64,000 bases of DNA, from NCBI GenBank assembly GCA_046714175.1, contig JBKKBI010000062.1, forward strand, positions 1-64,000, in the 5' to 3' direction. Each line of letters opens with the position of its first letter. Positions within the stretch are counted from its first letter, which is position 1. The position numbers and the translations under genes were made by a program. The DNA is from UBA11373 sp046714175 (GTDB taxonomy: Bacteria; Actinomycetota; Acidimicrobiia; Spongiisociales; UBA11373). The notes beneath the pieces are model-generated. The model saw only the letters and a program-made list of their open reading frames with translations. It had not been told where the DNA came from and did not search any database. Of the stretch, positions 37,869-46,229 are shown piece by piece.

Positions 37869-39410
37869 TCAACCCGACGCGCTGGGCTGCAGGGCCAGGA
37901 GGTAGACCGTCTGGTCGGAGATCTTCGTCAGAGTGCCGGAGGCCGGCTCGTACCTGTGCACCCCTCCATCTTCGGACGACGCGTCTGATGAACAGATCGC
38001 ACTGCCATCCGTCAGCAGCACGTAGCAATAGGTGTCTGCGTCGACCGGCAGCGCGGCAAATGCCTTGGTGTCGTAGGGCATAACCCAGACCGACTCGCCG
38101 TCCGGCTTGTACTGCGTCACCAGTAGTCCGTTGCGTTGAATGTCCAAATAGATTTCACCCTGGTTCTCGGCCACGGTCGGCAAGGGAATGACTGCGCCGG
38201 TCTGAACCTCCAGCAGCGCTTGGTAGGTCAGCGGCTCGCCGGCATCGGTCGAAATCACCGCATAGGGGGCGTTGGGCTGAGCCGCGAAGCCCTGGTAGGA
38301 GTCGCCGTGGCCGACGACTTGCGCCCCGCCGTCCTCGGTCAGGCGCCAGAAGGACGAAGAGGCAAAGTCGAGCACCAGCAGGCTCCGATCATCGAGCACC
38401 CAGCTTGCCAGGCCCCGGTTGACGCTCTTTTCCGGGATGATGTATGTCAGCGCCGGTGCGCTGCCGAACACCGGCACCATTGTCAGTGGGCAGTCGTCCC
38501 CGCAACCGAAGTCGTAGGTCATGAACCAGTCGCCCGCCAACCATCGTCCGGTCGTAGCCGAGGTGGAGTGGCGGCCATTGGTGGCGCGGCCGTCGGCGGC
38601 GACGACGTCCCCGGTTCGATAATCCAACCAGACTTCACCGGTGGCGTCGGCGAAGACGTGGTCGAAGTTCGAGTACGAGTACAACGTCCGGTCTACGCCG
38701 CTTGTCAGATCCCGCTCGACCACCCGGGACGGGGTGCCGCTCCCGCCGGTGGTCACGAATCGCAGGTAGCGACCATTGGCGGAAAATATCGCCGCCCGGT
38801 TCAGGTCAGCCACATCGGGGGAGAGGAGTGTGGCCTCTGCCGTATCGGAGTTGATCAGGACCGCGGCTTCGGACACACCGTACGGGTAGCGAATCACAAC
38901 GTGGGGTCCGCTCAACGCGACCAGCCTCCAGGTGTTGTCGGGCGCGGCCATGTGAACGCTTGGGAAGTCCAGCTCGGTGGCATCGGTTGTCGTCAGCAGG
39001 TAGGCGGTCAGCACGCCGTCGTCGATATACATCGTCAGGGCCCTGTCCAGGGCGACCTGCCACATCATGGCGCTGCCGAGGGTCCTTGGATCGGGGGTGT
39101 CCAGCAGAGCGTTGGTTTGCCCGTCGGTGCTGATCGCGACGATCTGCGCCGGATCTTGCAGCCATGCCCACACCCACTGCGGCTCAACATCTGGGGTCGA
39201 CGTCGTGGTGGGCGGGGCCACAGTCGTCACGGAGGTCGATGTTGGGGACACGGTCGTCGCCGCGCTGGGTGGCGCGGTGGACCCCGTGGCGGCGACCCCA
39301 CTCACCGTCGGTGAGGTCGTCACCTCACCCAAACCTGCTCCCTGGCCGCCACAGGCCGCGAGTCCAAGTGCCGTTGCCCATACGACAACGACCACAGACC
39401 GAGTCTTCAT
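37869..39410 (-). CDS. Predicted lipoprotein, beta-propeller-like, unknown function
   Basis: A 513-residue lipoprotein: signal VVVVVWATALGLAAC (Cys at 20), a Thr/Ser/Pro-rich linker of about 55 residues, then about 430 residues of repeating short beta strands with Asp/Thr turns (IVAISTDGQTNAL; AAIFSANGRYLRF; SLLVLDFASSSFWRLTEDG; PYAVISTDAGEPL), typical of WD40/TolB-like propellers. Cys occur as GCGDDCP and TYCYV/AICSSD. ATG 39410 starts the signal; TAGCCT lies 10 nt upstream. It is not evidently linked to its neighbours. Confidence 0.75.
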   Translation of the reverse strand: MKTRSVVVVVWATALGLAACGGQGAGLGEVTTSPTVSGVAATGSTAPPSAATTVSPTSTSVTTVAPPTTTSTPDVEPQWVWAWLQDPAQIVAISTDGQTNALLDTPDPRTLGSAMMWQVALDRALTMYIDDGVLTAYLLTTTDATELDFPSVHMAAPDNTWRLVALSGPHVVIRYPYGVSEAAVLINSDTAEATLLSPDVADLNRAAIFSANGRYLRFVTTGGSGTPSRVVERDLTSGVDRTLYSYSNFDHVFADATGEVWLDYRTGDVVAADGRATNGRHSTSATTGRWLAGDWFMTYDFGCGDDCPLTMVPVFGSAPALTYIIPEKSVNRGLASWVLDDRSLLVLDFASSSFWRLTEDGGAQVVGHGDSYQGFAAQPNAPYAVISTDAGEPLTYQALLEVQTGAVIPLPTVAENQGEIYLDIQRNGLLVTQYKPDGESVWVMPYDTKAFAALPVDADTYCYVLLTDGSAICSSDASSEDGGVHRYEPASGTLTKISDQTVYLLALQPSASG

Positions 39411-39524
39411 ATCTCGGGCAAGGCTAGACCACACCATTGTGAACCCCGTGTCCTCAGGTAACAATCGCAACACCCCCCGGCGCCAGGGTGTCGTTCAAGG
39501 ATGTACCAAGATTCTGTCGCAGGG

Positions 39525-40439
39525 TTAGTGAGCCTTGCCGCGGCTGAGTAGATAGCCCCCACCGAGAGCCACGAGAACGCCTGCGATTTGGATTGGTTCG
39601 ATGTGCTCATCGAGGGCAACGACGCCGAGAACCAGCGCGATGATCGGGATGATGTAGCCGGCGGTGGCGGCGCGGACGGCTCCGACTCTTCCTATCAGGC
39701 CGACCCACATGGCCCACGCCGCGCCCGTACCGATGACGCCAAGGATCAACAACGATCCGACCGGCACGAACTCGGCTTCAGATTGCGCCATGCCGATGAT
39801 GCCCAGTGGACTGAGCATGACCGTCGAGACGATCAGAAGCCACATCGTGACGGGGAGCGAACCGTACGTCTGTTGCAACGGTGCGTAGAGCATCGACGCC
39901 ACGGCGTACGCCAGGACTGCTCCGACCACCATGAATACGCCCGTTGGCTCGGCCCCTGACCCTCCGAGATCGGGTGCGGTGAGGAGAAATATCCCGAGGA
40001 ACCCGACGGCGAGTCCGGTCAGTCGTCTACGAGTGGGCCAGGTCCGTGTCACCGCGGCGGCCAGGGTGGCGCTGAAGATTGGGACGGCGCTGACCAGCAT
40101 CCCCGCTAGCGCTGAGGGTATTCGTTCCTCGGCAAGCGAAAACAGCAGGGCCGGAGCGGCCATCCCGAAAAACGCCGCGACCGCGAGCCGGGGCCAGTCG
40201 ACCCGGGCCACCGAGCGACGCGCCCTAGAAAGCACCGTGAGGGCGGCGGCGCCGAGTGCAACCCGCCCGAAGGCGATGGTTCCGGGATCTATCGATCGGA
40301 GGGCCAGAGCGATCCAAAGGAACGCCGATCCGAAGATCGACGCTGCAAGGACAAGTTGTCCCCAGTCGACCAACCGGAAGTCGCCGGTGTCTGTCCCTTC
40401 GACCGATTCCGAGATTGAGCGACGCGCCTTCTCAGCCAC
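39525..40439 (-). CDS. EamA/DMT-family transporter
   Basis: A 304-residue membrane protein with ten predicted helices in two homologous EamA halves: QLVLAASIFGSAFLWIALALRSI ... AVAAFFGMAAPALLFSLAEERIPSALAGML and the second half GVFMVVGAVLAYAVASMLYAPL ... RVGAVRAATAGYIIPIIALVLGVVALDE. Such proteins export amino acids or metabolites. The start is uncertain: GTG 40439 is used because it lies just before the first conserved segment, but no clear ribosome site precedes it and in-frame GTG 40505 or ATG 40595 are alternatives. Confidence 0.85.
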   Translation of the reverse strand: MAEKARRSISESVEGTDTGDFRLVDWGQLVLAASIFGSAFLWIALALRSIDPGTIAFGRVALGAAALTVLSRARRSVARVDWPRLAVAAFFGMAAPALLFSLAEERIPSALAGMLVSAVPIFSATLAAAVTRTWPTRRRLTGLAVGFLGIFLLTAPDLGGSGAEPTGVFMVVGAVLAYAVASMLYAPLQQTYGSLPVTMWLLIVSTVMLSPLGIIGMAQSEAEFVPVGSLLILGVIGTGAAWAMWVGLIGRVGAVRAATAGYIIPIIALVLGVVALDEHIEPIQIAGVLVALGGGYLLSRGKAH

Positions 40440-40579
40440 CGGCGGGCCGAGGAGCGCCGGAAGTGAACTCCGACAGCCACATGTCTGATTGCAAAGTTGA
40501 ATCACCCTAGTGAAAGACGATGGGATCGCGCTCTCTGGTGCAAACCCACGAGCACTGGCTGAGCGGAGGGCATCGTGTT

Positions 40580-40625
40580 CTACCCCGGAGGACAAGGTGG
40601 CCGGGAGGGCCGGAGGGGGAAGAGG
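40580..40625. repeat. Dispersed GC-rich repeat element, copy 1
   Basis: The core GGTGGCCGGGAGGGCCGGAG followed by GGGGAA closely matches the element at 58345-58367, with one difference over about 26 bp. It lies immediately downstream of the DUF1801 stop. GGCC...GGCC pairing could make it a terminator. Confidence 0.6.
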
Positions 40626-41090
40626 TCAGCCTTCGCGCACCGCTTTCTTCAGGAGAGCGCCGATCCGAGCTTCATCGGCGGCACTCAATTTCTTCAACGC
40701 GAAGGTTGTCGGCCACATGGTGCCTTCGTCAAGGTTTGCCTTGTCGGTGAAGCCGAACGTCGCGTACCTCGCCTTGAACTTTTGCGCGGCCTGAAAGAAG
40801 CAGAGGGCATCGCCGTCTTTGGCATACGCAGGCATCCCGTACCAGGTCTTCGGCGAGAGGGTTGGCGCGCTGGCCTTGACGAGGGCATGAAGTCGCTTGG
40901 CCATGGCGCGATCCGATGGCGGCATCTCGGCGACCTTCGCCAGCAGGTCGCTTTCCCCGTCCGCCTTGCCCGAGCCGCGACGCGCCGCCGCCTTCAACTC
41001 CTGAGCGCGGTCCCTCATCGCGGCCCGTTCCTCGGCCGTGAACCCGTCAGACTTCTGCGTGGCCTTCCGTGCAGGTTTCTTCTCAACCAT
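40626..41090 (-). CDS. DUF1801 family protein
   Basis: A 154-residue protein. A Lys/Arg-rich N-terminal tail (VEKKPARKATQKSDG) and a helical FTAEERAAMRDRAQELKAAARR segment precede the DUF1801 (YdhG-like) fold: LHALVKASAPTLSPKTWYGMPAYAKDGDALCFFQAAQKFKARYATFGFTDKANLDEGTMWPTTFAL. GGAGGTGA lies 8 nt before ATG 41090. DUF1801 members are small soluble proteins, one of which (frataxin-like Fra/YdhG) has been tied to iron handling in Bacillus; function here is unknown. Confidence 0.88.
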   Translation of the reverse strand: MVEKKPARKATQKSDGFTAEERAAMRDRAQELKAAARRGSGKADGESDLLAKVAEMPPSDRAMAKRLHALVKASAPTLSPKTWYGMPAYAKDGDALCFFQAAQKFKARYATFGFTDKANLDEGTMWPTTFALKKLSAADEARIGALLKKAVREG

Positions 41091-41239
41091 TGCGAGTCAC
41101 CTCCGTATGCCGGCCCGGTTGCAGCCGATTGACATCCGGCCCGATCCCACAAAATCGCAACCTAGTGAATGATCCGCTCGAGGTGACGATCCAGTTGGGA
41201 GGTGCGGCGGACCCATGAGCACCCATCATTGCCGTACGG

Positions 41240-41929
41240 TTACCAGTGGGGGGTCCGGGGCGCTTGGTACAAGTGACCACGCCCGTCCCGCCCGACGGTC
41301 TGGATCGCGCCCGACTCGCGCAGGCAATACGCCACCTCCTGGGCGAGGTGCCGGGACCGCCCCAACCCGGTGGCCAGATCCTTGGTCGTAAACGGACTCG
41401 GCAGGTCCGGCGGCAACAACCCGAGCAGGTCGTGAGGTGAGCCGAACTCCGAGGAGTCGAGTACCGCGACCAGTCTTCGCTCCTCGATCACGAACCCGCC
41501 GTGCCGCCAGCCTTTGGCGACATCAGGCCGCCACACCTCGTCCTCTTCCGTGAGCAGCACCTCGAGCACGAAGTTGGGGTGGCTCAACAGTGAAGGAAAG
41601 GACACGAGTTGCGCGCACACATCTGCAGCGATCCCCCGCTTCGGTGACCGCCGGCGGGATACCTCGTGACCCGCTGCGTCCAGCTTCACAATCCACTTGA
41701 CGGACGCGATCGGGTGCACCAGTCGCATGGCGTGGCCGTCCAGCAACCGATCGAACTTGCGTCGCATCGCGGCGAAGCCCTTGGTCTGGATCTCGATGAG
41801 TAAATCCCCGCGCACCAGGTCGACGACAAAGCCCTCGGTCGGGACCTCCACCAGATCGCCCTCCTGGCGATACCAGTTCTTGAGGGCCGCGTGGAGCGGC
41901 TTCTCGTTGAGCGAACCGATGGTCGTCAC
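41240..41929 (-). CDS. Predicted PD-(D/E)XK-like nuclease-fold protein with C-terminal helix-turn-helix
   Basis: A 229-residue protein. The N-terminal half has a compact acidic core, VPTEGFVVDLVRGDLLIEIQ followed by TKGFAAMRRKFDRLL, whose D-x(7)-E-x-Q layout resembles the active site of restriction-endonuclease-like enzymes with the usual Lys replaced by Gln. VKWIVKLD, RRRSPKRGIAADV and FVLEVLLTEEDEVWRPD follow. The C-terminal 70 residues (FTTKDLATGLGRSRHLAQEVAYCLRESGAIQTVGRDGRGHLY) look like a winged helix. Leaderless-type start: TAGGCT 6 nt before GTG 41929. I know of many conserved stand-alone homologues in bacteria without an assigned function. Confidence 0.7.
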   Translation of the reverse strand: MTTIGSLNEKPLHAALKNWYRQEGDLVEVPTEGFVVDLVRGDLLIEIQTKGFAAMRRKFDRLLDGHAMRLVHPIASVKWIVKLDAAGHEVSRRRSPKRGIAADVCAQLVSFPSLLSHPNFVLEVLLTEEDEVWRPDVAKGWRHGGFVIEERRLVAVLDSSEFGSPHDLLGLLPPDLPSPFTTKDLATGLGRSRHLAQEVAYCLRESGAIQTVGRDGRGHLYQAPRTPHW

Positions 41930-41935
41930 CGGGTG

Positions 41936-41941
41936 AGCCTA
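41936..41941 (-). promoter_or_regulatory. Leaderless-type -10 hexamer (TAGGCT) for the nuclease-like gene
   Basis: TAGGCT on the minus strand, 6 nt, then GTG at 41929. Confidence 0.5.
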
Positions 41942-41974
41942 TGACCGAGTCCCGAGAGTAAGTGGTTACGCCAC

Positions 41975-42334
41975 TCAGGTCGGTCTGGCGTCGATCACGC
42001 AGAACCGGTTGCCTTCTGGGTCGGCCATTATCACGTAGTCGGCGTCCGCCGGCTTCTTGTCCCATGGCACCTCGGTGGCGCCGAGCGCCTGCAATCTCGT
42101 GACCTCGGCCTGCTGGTCCTCGGCGTACAGGTCGAGATGGATCCGCGGCGGCACCTGCACTGCGGATCGCACCCGATCCAGCGAGACATTCGGTCCCACC
42201 CCATCGCGCGGGTGGAGTAGGGCGAAGTCGTCGGCGTCGCTGTCGCGTGGTACGTAGTCGAGGGCCGCGGTCCAAAAGGCGATCTGGCGGGGCAGGTCGT
42301 CGACCCGGATGACGATCGCACCGACGCGCAGCAT
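41975..42334 (-). CDS. VOC (glyoxalase-like) family protein
   Basis: A 119-residue single-module VOC protein of the Glyoxalase_6 type: MLRVGAIVIRVDDLPRQIAFWTAALDY, DFALLHPRDGVGPNVSLDRV, PRIHLDLYAEDQQAEVTRLQALGA and VIMADPEGNRFCVID. The conserved His in IHLDLYA and the terminal Cys/Asp strand are typical. The substrate is unknown. A TACAGT hexamer lies 8 nt before the ATG. Confidence 0.9.
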   Translation of the reverse strand: MLRVGAIVIRVDDLPRQIAFWTAALDYVPRDSDADDFALLHPRDGVGPNVSLDRVRSAVQVPPRIHLDLYAEDQQAEVTRLQALGATEVPWDKKPADADYVIMADPEGNRFCVIDARPT

Positions 42335-42342
42335 GGCCGGGA

Positions 42343-42348
42343 ACTGTA
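42343..42348 (-). promoter_or_regulatory. Leaderless-type -10 hexamer (TACAGT) for the VOC gene
   Basis: TACAGT on the minus strand, 8 nt, then ATG at 42334. Confidence 0.35.
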
Positions 42349-42390
42349 ATCCGGCACACCCTGCAACTCTCTAGGTGCCCTAGGCCGGGA

Positions 42391-43020
42391 TCACGGCAAG
42401 CGCTCGGCAGCCCGGTCCGCGTAGAACTGGGCAGCCGGATCGTTGCCGGGATTGGACGAAGCAACGCCGTACCAGTCGACAGCAGCATCGGAGAGTCCGG
42501 CTAGTTCGTACGCCTCCCCGGCCTTGTAGGCGAGGTAGGTGATGCTGAACCCGGCGCCCTCCGCCGCAGGGAGGAGCGCCGCGGTAGCCGAGCCGGCTGC
42601 GAGCACACATCCTCCGGCGGCGTACTCCTCCGCCTCGACCAGCACCTGGCCCAGGGTGCTTGTGATCGAGTTGCCACCGGCATCCGCCAGCGCAGCCTTC
42701 TTGATCGCGGTCTCTGGCGAGGTACCGGCCTCGACCAACAGGTTCTCCAGAGTCTCGCCCGACTGGGCGGGGGCGGTGACCTCGAGGGTTGACCACCACG
42801 GGGGAACCAAGGCATCGAGCAGCCCGATCGCGATCTGGTCCGGCCCCGCGTCTTCCGAGAGGAGACACTCGATCCGCTCGCCCTGCCCCCATACGAGAGA
42901 GCTGACGACATTGGGGATTGGTGCGGTCGACGAGGTTGCCGACCCCTGAGTGGTCTCAGATGCCGAGTTGCCACCACAGGCAGAGATGATGACCAGCACG
43001 ACTACGACGATGCGCTTCAT
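42391..43020 (-). CDS. Predicted lipoprotein of unknown function
   Basis: A 209-residue lipoprotein with signal RIVVVVLVIISAC (Cys at 15) and a Ser/Thr spacer. The mature part is helical and Ala-rich; its second half (FSITYLAYKAGEAYELAGLSDAAVDWYGVASSNPGNDPAAQFYADRAAERL) looks like tetratricopeptide-type helices. Two Cys (IECLLSED, GGCVLAAG) may pair. GGGAG precedes the ATG. It is divergent from the nuo operon. Confidence 0.75.
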   Translation of the reverse strand: MKRIVVVVLVIISACGGNSASETTQGSATSSTAPIPNVVSSLVWGQGERIECLLSEDAGPDQIAIGLLDALVPPWWSTLEVTAPAQSGETLENLLVEAGTSPETAIKKAALADAGGNSITSTLGQVLVEAEEYAAGGCVLAAGSATAALLPAAEGAGFSITYLAYKAGEAYELAGLSDAAVDWYGVASSNPGNDPAAQFYADRAAERLP

Positions 43021-43230
43021 GGGTGCTCCCGTCGAGGATCTGCCGAGTATCGCACCGGCCCACGGCTAGCGGGGAGAGGGTGGCGGCCCTGTTAGACCAT
43101 CAGATCCTGGACATAGGCGGGTTCGGCAAGGGCCTGGAAGTGTCGGGGTTGGGCCGTCAGTCATCAGCCAGAAACGGATGCACCTCCCGGGTGGCGGGGC
43201 AGATCCTCGCACGGCTGTCGGGAGCGGACT

Positions 43231-43265
43231 CTGGCTGAAAGCTGGTGGCTGACTGCTGTCGGCTT
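43231..43265. repeat. Heptamer tract upstream of nuoA
   Basis: CTGGCTG, AAAGCTG, GTGGCTG, ACTGCTG, TCGGCTT in exact 7-bp register. A related inverted arm (CCGTCAGTCATCAGCCAG) sits about 60 bp upstream. Confidence 0.55.
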
Positions 43266-43294
43266 CCCGTGACTTTCCCCCTGTCGGGCGGCTC

Positions 43295-43300
43295 TAATCT
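43295..43300 (+). promoter_or_regulatory. Likely -10 element (TAATCT) of the nuo operon
   Basis: TAATCT ends 25 nt before the nuoA ATG, leaving a leader of about 19 nt that contains GGAG. The -35 is weak (TGACTT about 19 bp upstream). Confidence 0.4.
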
Positions 43301-43325
43301 CCAGGGTCCGCGATCCCACGGAGCC

Positions 43326-43739
43326 ATGTCTCTCAGCGACTACCTCCCCATCGCCCTCATGTTCGGGATCGCTGTGGGCTTCGCCCTGGTGTCGCTGTTC
43401 CTGTCCCGGCTGATCGCCCCCAACAACCCGACTCCGGAGAAGTTGGAGCCGTATGAGTGCGGGATCGTCCCGCTGCAGGAGCCGGTGCAGCGGTTCCCGG
43501 TGAAGTTCTACATGGTGGCCATGCTCTTCGTTCTCTTCGACATCGAGATCGTCTTCCTCTTCGCCTGGGCGGTGCGCTTTCACCAGTTGGGCTGGTACGG
43601 GATGGCGGCGGTGGGAGTGTTCACCTTCCTCCTCATCGAGACCCTGGTGTATGTGTGGAAGCGCGGCGCCCTGGATTGGAACGTGGCGCACCGGCGCAGG
43701 CGTGTGGTCGCGGACCAGGAATTGCAGAAGGCAGCCTGA
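43326..43739 (+). CDS. nuoA: NADH-quinone oxidoreductase subunit A
   Basis: A 137-residue membrane subunit of complex I with three helices (ALMFGIAVGFALVSLFLSRL; FYMVAMLFVLFDIEIVFLFAWAV; GMAAVGVFTFLLIETLVYVWKRG). EPYECGIVPLQEPVQRFPVKFYMVAMLFVLFDIEIVFL is the conserved loop with Cys that contacts the quinone chamber. ATG 43326 has GGAG upstream. Its stop overlaps nuoB (TGATG). First gene of the fourteen-gene operon. Confidence 0.95.
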   Translation: MSLSDYLPIALMFGIAVGFALVSLFLSRLIAPNNPTPEKLEPYECGIVPLQEPVQRFPVKFYMVAMLFVLFDIEIVFLFAWAVRFHQLGWYGMAAVGVFTFLLIETLVYVWKRGALDWNVAHRRRRVVADQELQKAA

Positions 43740-44206
43740 TGGCGCAGCCGGCGGGCCCCCCCAACCTGCTCACTGCCTCATTGAACAAGGCGGTGGCGTG
43801 GGCACGCACCCGGTCGATGTGGCCGGTCTCCTTCGGCTTGGCATGCTGCGCCATCGAGATGATGGCCACCGGCGCCGCCCACAACGACCTATCCCGGTTC
43901 GGCATGGAGGTCTTCCGTGCCTCCCCGCGCCAGGCCGACCTGATGATCGTGGCGGGACGCGTCTCGCAGAAGATGGCCCCGGTGCTGCGCCAGGTCTATG
44001 ACCAGATGGCCGAGCCCAAGTGGGTGATCTCGATGGGCGCCTGCGCCTCCACGGGGGGCATGTTCAACAACTACGCCCTGGTGCAGGGGGTGGACCAGGT
44101 GGTCCCCGTCGACGTATACGTTCCGGGGTGTCCGCCGGGACCGCAGTCGCTGATGCACGGCATCCTCACGCTGCAGGAGCAGATCAGGGCGAGGGCGGGC
44201 CGATGA
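43739..44206 (+). CDS. nuoB: NADH-quinone oxidoreductase subunit B
   Basis: A 155-residue peripheral-arm subunit carrying the terminal [4Fe-4S] cluster N2, the direct donor to quinone. Cluster ligands are visible in FGLACCAIEMM (tandem Cys), SMGACASTGG and YVPGCPPGPQSLMHGIL. The usual position between nuoA and nuoC, with overlaps at both ends, is kept. Confidence 0.96.
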   Translation: MAQPAGPPNLLTASLNKAVAWARTRSMWPVSFGLACCAIEMMATGAAHNDLSRFGMEVFRASPRQADLMIVAGRVSQKMAPVLRQVYDQMAEPKWVISMGACASTGGMFNNYALVQGVDQVVPVDVYVPGCPPGPQSLMHGILTLQEQIRARAGR

Positions 44207-44697
44207 GCCGCATCGCCGCCATTGCAGCCGCGGTACCGGGTGCACAGGTCGAAGACTCGTTCGGCCAGGCGCTGATCCGGGTGCCCCGGGAGTCGCTGGC
44301 TGCGGCGGCGGCGGCGGCGCGTGACGGCGGATTCGCCATGTTCATCGACCTGTGCGCGGTGGACTATCTGACCCGCGATCCCCGCTTCGAGGTGGTGGTG
44401 AACCTGCTGGCGTTTGATCCACCGGAACGGGTCCGTCTCCTCGCCGGGGTCCCCGGTGAGGACCCAACCGCTCCGAGCATCACGGGTGTGTTTGCCGGCG
44501 CCGACTTCTACGAGCGCGAGGCGTTCGATCTCTTCGGAATCGGATTCGATGGCCATCCCGATCTGACACGGATTCTTCTGCCGGACGAGTGGCAGGGACA
44601 TCCGTTGCGCAAGGACAGTCCCGTCGGCTCGGTGCCGGTGGCCTTCAAGGAGGCTGCCGATCGCACGCACGAGAGGCCCCTCGAGGCCACGCCGTGA
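44203..44697 (+). CDS. nuoC: NADH-quinone oxidoreductase subunit C
   Basis: A 164-residue subunit (30-kDa subunit family). The signature is GADFYEREAFDLFGIGFDGHPDLTRILLPDEWQGHPLRKDSP. The shorter N-terminal part (FIDLCAVDYLTRDPRFEVVVNLL) is typical. ATG 44203 overlaps nuoB (ATGA), and its end overlaps nuoD (GTGA); it is separate from nuoD, not fused as in E. coli. Confidence 0.95.
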   Translation: MSRIAAIAAAVPGAQVEDSFGQALIRVPRESLAAAAAAARDGGFAMFIDLCAVDYLTRDPRFEVVVNLLAFDPPERVRLLAGVPGEDPTAPSITGVFAGADFYEREAFDLFGIGFDGHPDLTRILLPDEWQGHPLRKDSPVGSVPVAFKEAADRTHERPLEATP

Positions 44698-46127
44698 GCA
44701 AGCCCCCCGACGTCGTCACCGGCGACCTGGAAGCACCGGCCGAGGTGCACGATCCGCGGGCGGATACTGCCGCGCCCGCGGGGGGGTCGCGACACACCGT
44801 CCACGACGTGTGGGTGAGCGGTACCGAGGCCTCGGACGAGATGCGCGGATTCACCGATGAGGGTGACCAGGAGATGCTCGCCGAGGAGCCGGCGGAGGTG
44901 CTCGCCGGGCAACGCGGGGCGCTGGTGGTGGACGACTATCTGGCCACGAGGGAGTCTCCCGACGACGAGATCCAGATCCTCAACATGGGCCCGCAGCACC
45001 CTGCGACCCATGGGGTGCTCCGGCTGCACATCGAACTCGACGGCGAGACGATTCGCCGGGTGAAGCCGATCATCGGCTATCTGCACACCGGCATGGAGAA
45101 GACCGCCGAGACGCTTTCGTTCCTGCAGGGCCCCACCAACGTCACCCGGATGGACTACCTCTCGCCACTGCACAACGAGTTGTGCTTCTCGCTTGCCACC
45201 GAGCGGTTGCTCGACATCGACGTTCCTGAGCGCGCCGACGCCATCCGCGTGTTGATGACCGAGCTCAATCGGGTGGCCAGCCATCTGCTGTGGAGTGCCA
45301 CCACCGGTCTCGACATCGGTGCGCTTTCGATGATGATCTACGGGTGGCGGGAGCGCGAGTTGGTGCTGGCGTTCTTCGAGAAAACCACCGGGTTGCGGAT
45401 GAACCACAACTACATCCGTCCCGGCGGCGTCGCCGCAGACCTGCCCGACGGATGGGAGGACGACGTCGACGGCATCGTCGCCGGGGTGCTCGCCGGTCTT
45501 GCCGACTACGAGGCATTGCTGCTCGACAACCCGATCTTCCTGGAGCGCACCAAGGGCATCGGGGTGCTCGCCCGCGAGGAGATCCACGCCTACGGCGTCA
45601 CCGGTCCCATGGCCCGGGCGTCGGGGATCGGCTACGACGTGCGTAAGGCGTTCCCGTACTCCGGCATCGAGCAGTACGACTTCGAGGTCCCGGTCTTCGA
45701 AGGTGGCGATGTGTATGACCGGTTCCTGGTGCGGTTCGAGGAGATCCGCCAGTCGCTGCGCATCGTGCAGCAGGTCAAGGCGGCGATGCCCCGCGGCGAT
45801 TACCGCAGCGAGGACCGCAAGGTGACCCCACCGCCGCGCGCCCGCATCGACCAGTCGATGGAGGCGCTGATCCATCACTTCAAGATATTCACCGAGGGGT
45901 TCAAGGTTCCCGCCGGGGAGACCTACCAGGCGGTGGAGTCTGCCCGGGGCGAGTTGGGGATGTACCTGGTATCCGACGGCGGGGCCAAGCCGTGGCGGCT
46001 GCACGTGCGCGGCCCATCGTTCGCCCACGTCCAGGTGTTGCCGGCGATGCTCACCGACTCCCTGATCGCCGACACGATCGCGGCGCTGGCATCGGCGGAT
46101 CCCGTGATGGGAGATGTGGATCGATGA
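44694..46127 (+). CDS. nuoD: NADH-quinone oxidoreductase subunit D with an acidic N-terminal extension
   Basis: A 477-residue 49-kDa-type subunit forming the quinone site with NuoB. The core starts near residue 92 (EIQILNMGPQHPATHGVLRLH, with the quinone-binding His) and includes GYLHTGMEKTAE, LSPLHNELCFSLATE, TTGLRMNHNYIRPGGV and the C-terminal VLPAMLTDSLIADTIAALASADPVMGDVDR. The first 90 residues are Asp/Glu/Pro-rich without known motifs, longer than usual. GTG 44694 gives tight overlap with nuoC; a shorter start is possible but has no better ribosome site. Confidence 0.95.
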   Translation: MSKPPDVVTGDLEAPAEVHDPRADTAAPAGGSRHTVHDVWVSGTEASDEMRGFTDEGDQEMLAEEPAEVLAGQRGALVVDDYLATRESPDDEIQILNMGPQHPATHGVLRLHIELDGETIRRVKPIIGYLHTGMEKTAETLSFLQGPTNVTRMDYLSPLHNELCFSLATERLLDIDVPERADAIRVLMTELNRVASHLLWSATTGLDIGALSMMIYGWRERELVLAFFEKTTGLRMNHNYIRPGGVAADLPDGWEDDVDGIVAGVLAGLADYEALLLDNPIFLERTKGIGVLAREEIHAYGVTGPMARASGIGYDVRKAFPYSGIEQYDFEVPVFEGGDVYDRFLVRFEEIRQSLRIVQQVKAAMPRGDYRSEDRKVTPPPRARIDQSMEALIHHFKIFTEGFKVPAGETYQAVESARGELGMYLVSDGGAKPWRLHVRGPSFAHVQVLPAMLTDSLIADTIAALASADPVMGDVDR

Positions 46128-46134
46128 GCCCACT

Positions 46135-46211
46135 ACCCGCTACCCGCTACCCGGTACCCGTTGCCCGTCGCCCGCAGAGCGCGGCGCCTATCGCCCACCG
46201 CCGATCGCTTC
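46135..46211. repeat. Heptamer tandem repeat tract, 11 units, between nuoD and nuoE
   Basis: Exact 7-bp register: ACCCGCT x2, ACCCGGT, ACCCGTT, GCCCGTC, GCCCGCA, GAGCGCG, GCGCCTA, TCGCCCA, CCGCCGA, TCGCTTC. The order of types (ACCCGCT block, then an ATCGCCC-like block) is repeated at 55092-55168. Confidence 0.85.
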
Positions 46212-46229
46212 TCTGCAAAGGATCCCGCC

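Larger units (their letters stand above)
43021..43325. other. 305-bp upstream region of the nuo operon
   Basis: No gene is evident. It holds inverted heptamer-type arms (43153-43171 and 43231-43265), which match at 14 of 18 positions over the best-pairing stretch, and a -10-like TAATCT at 43295-43300. I found no Rex-type palindrome. Confidence 0.5.

Noticed and set aside
44508..46133. A 541-codon minus-strand frame antisense to nuoD
   Set aside because: His/Arg/Gln-rich shadow of a well-conserved gene; no motif or ribosome site.
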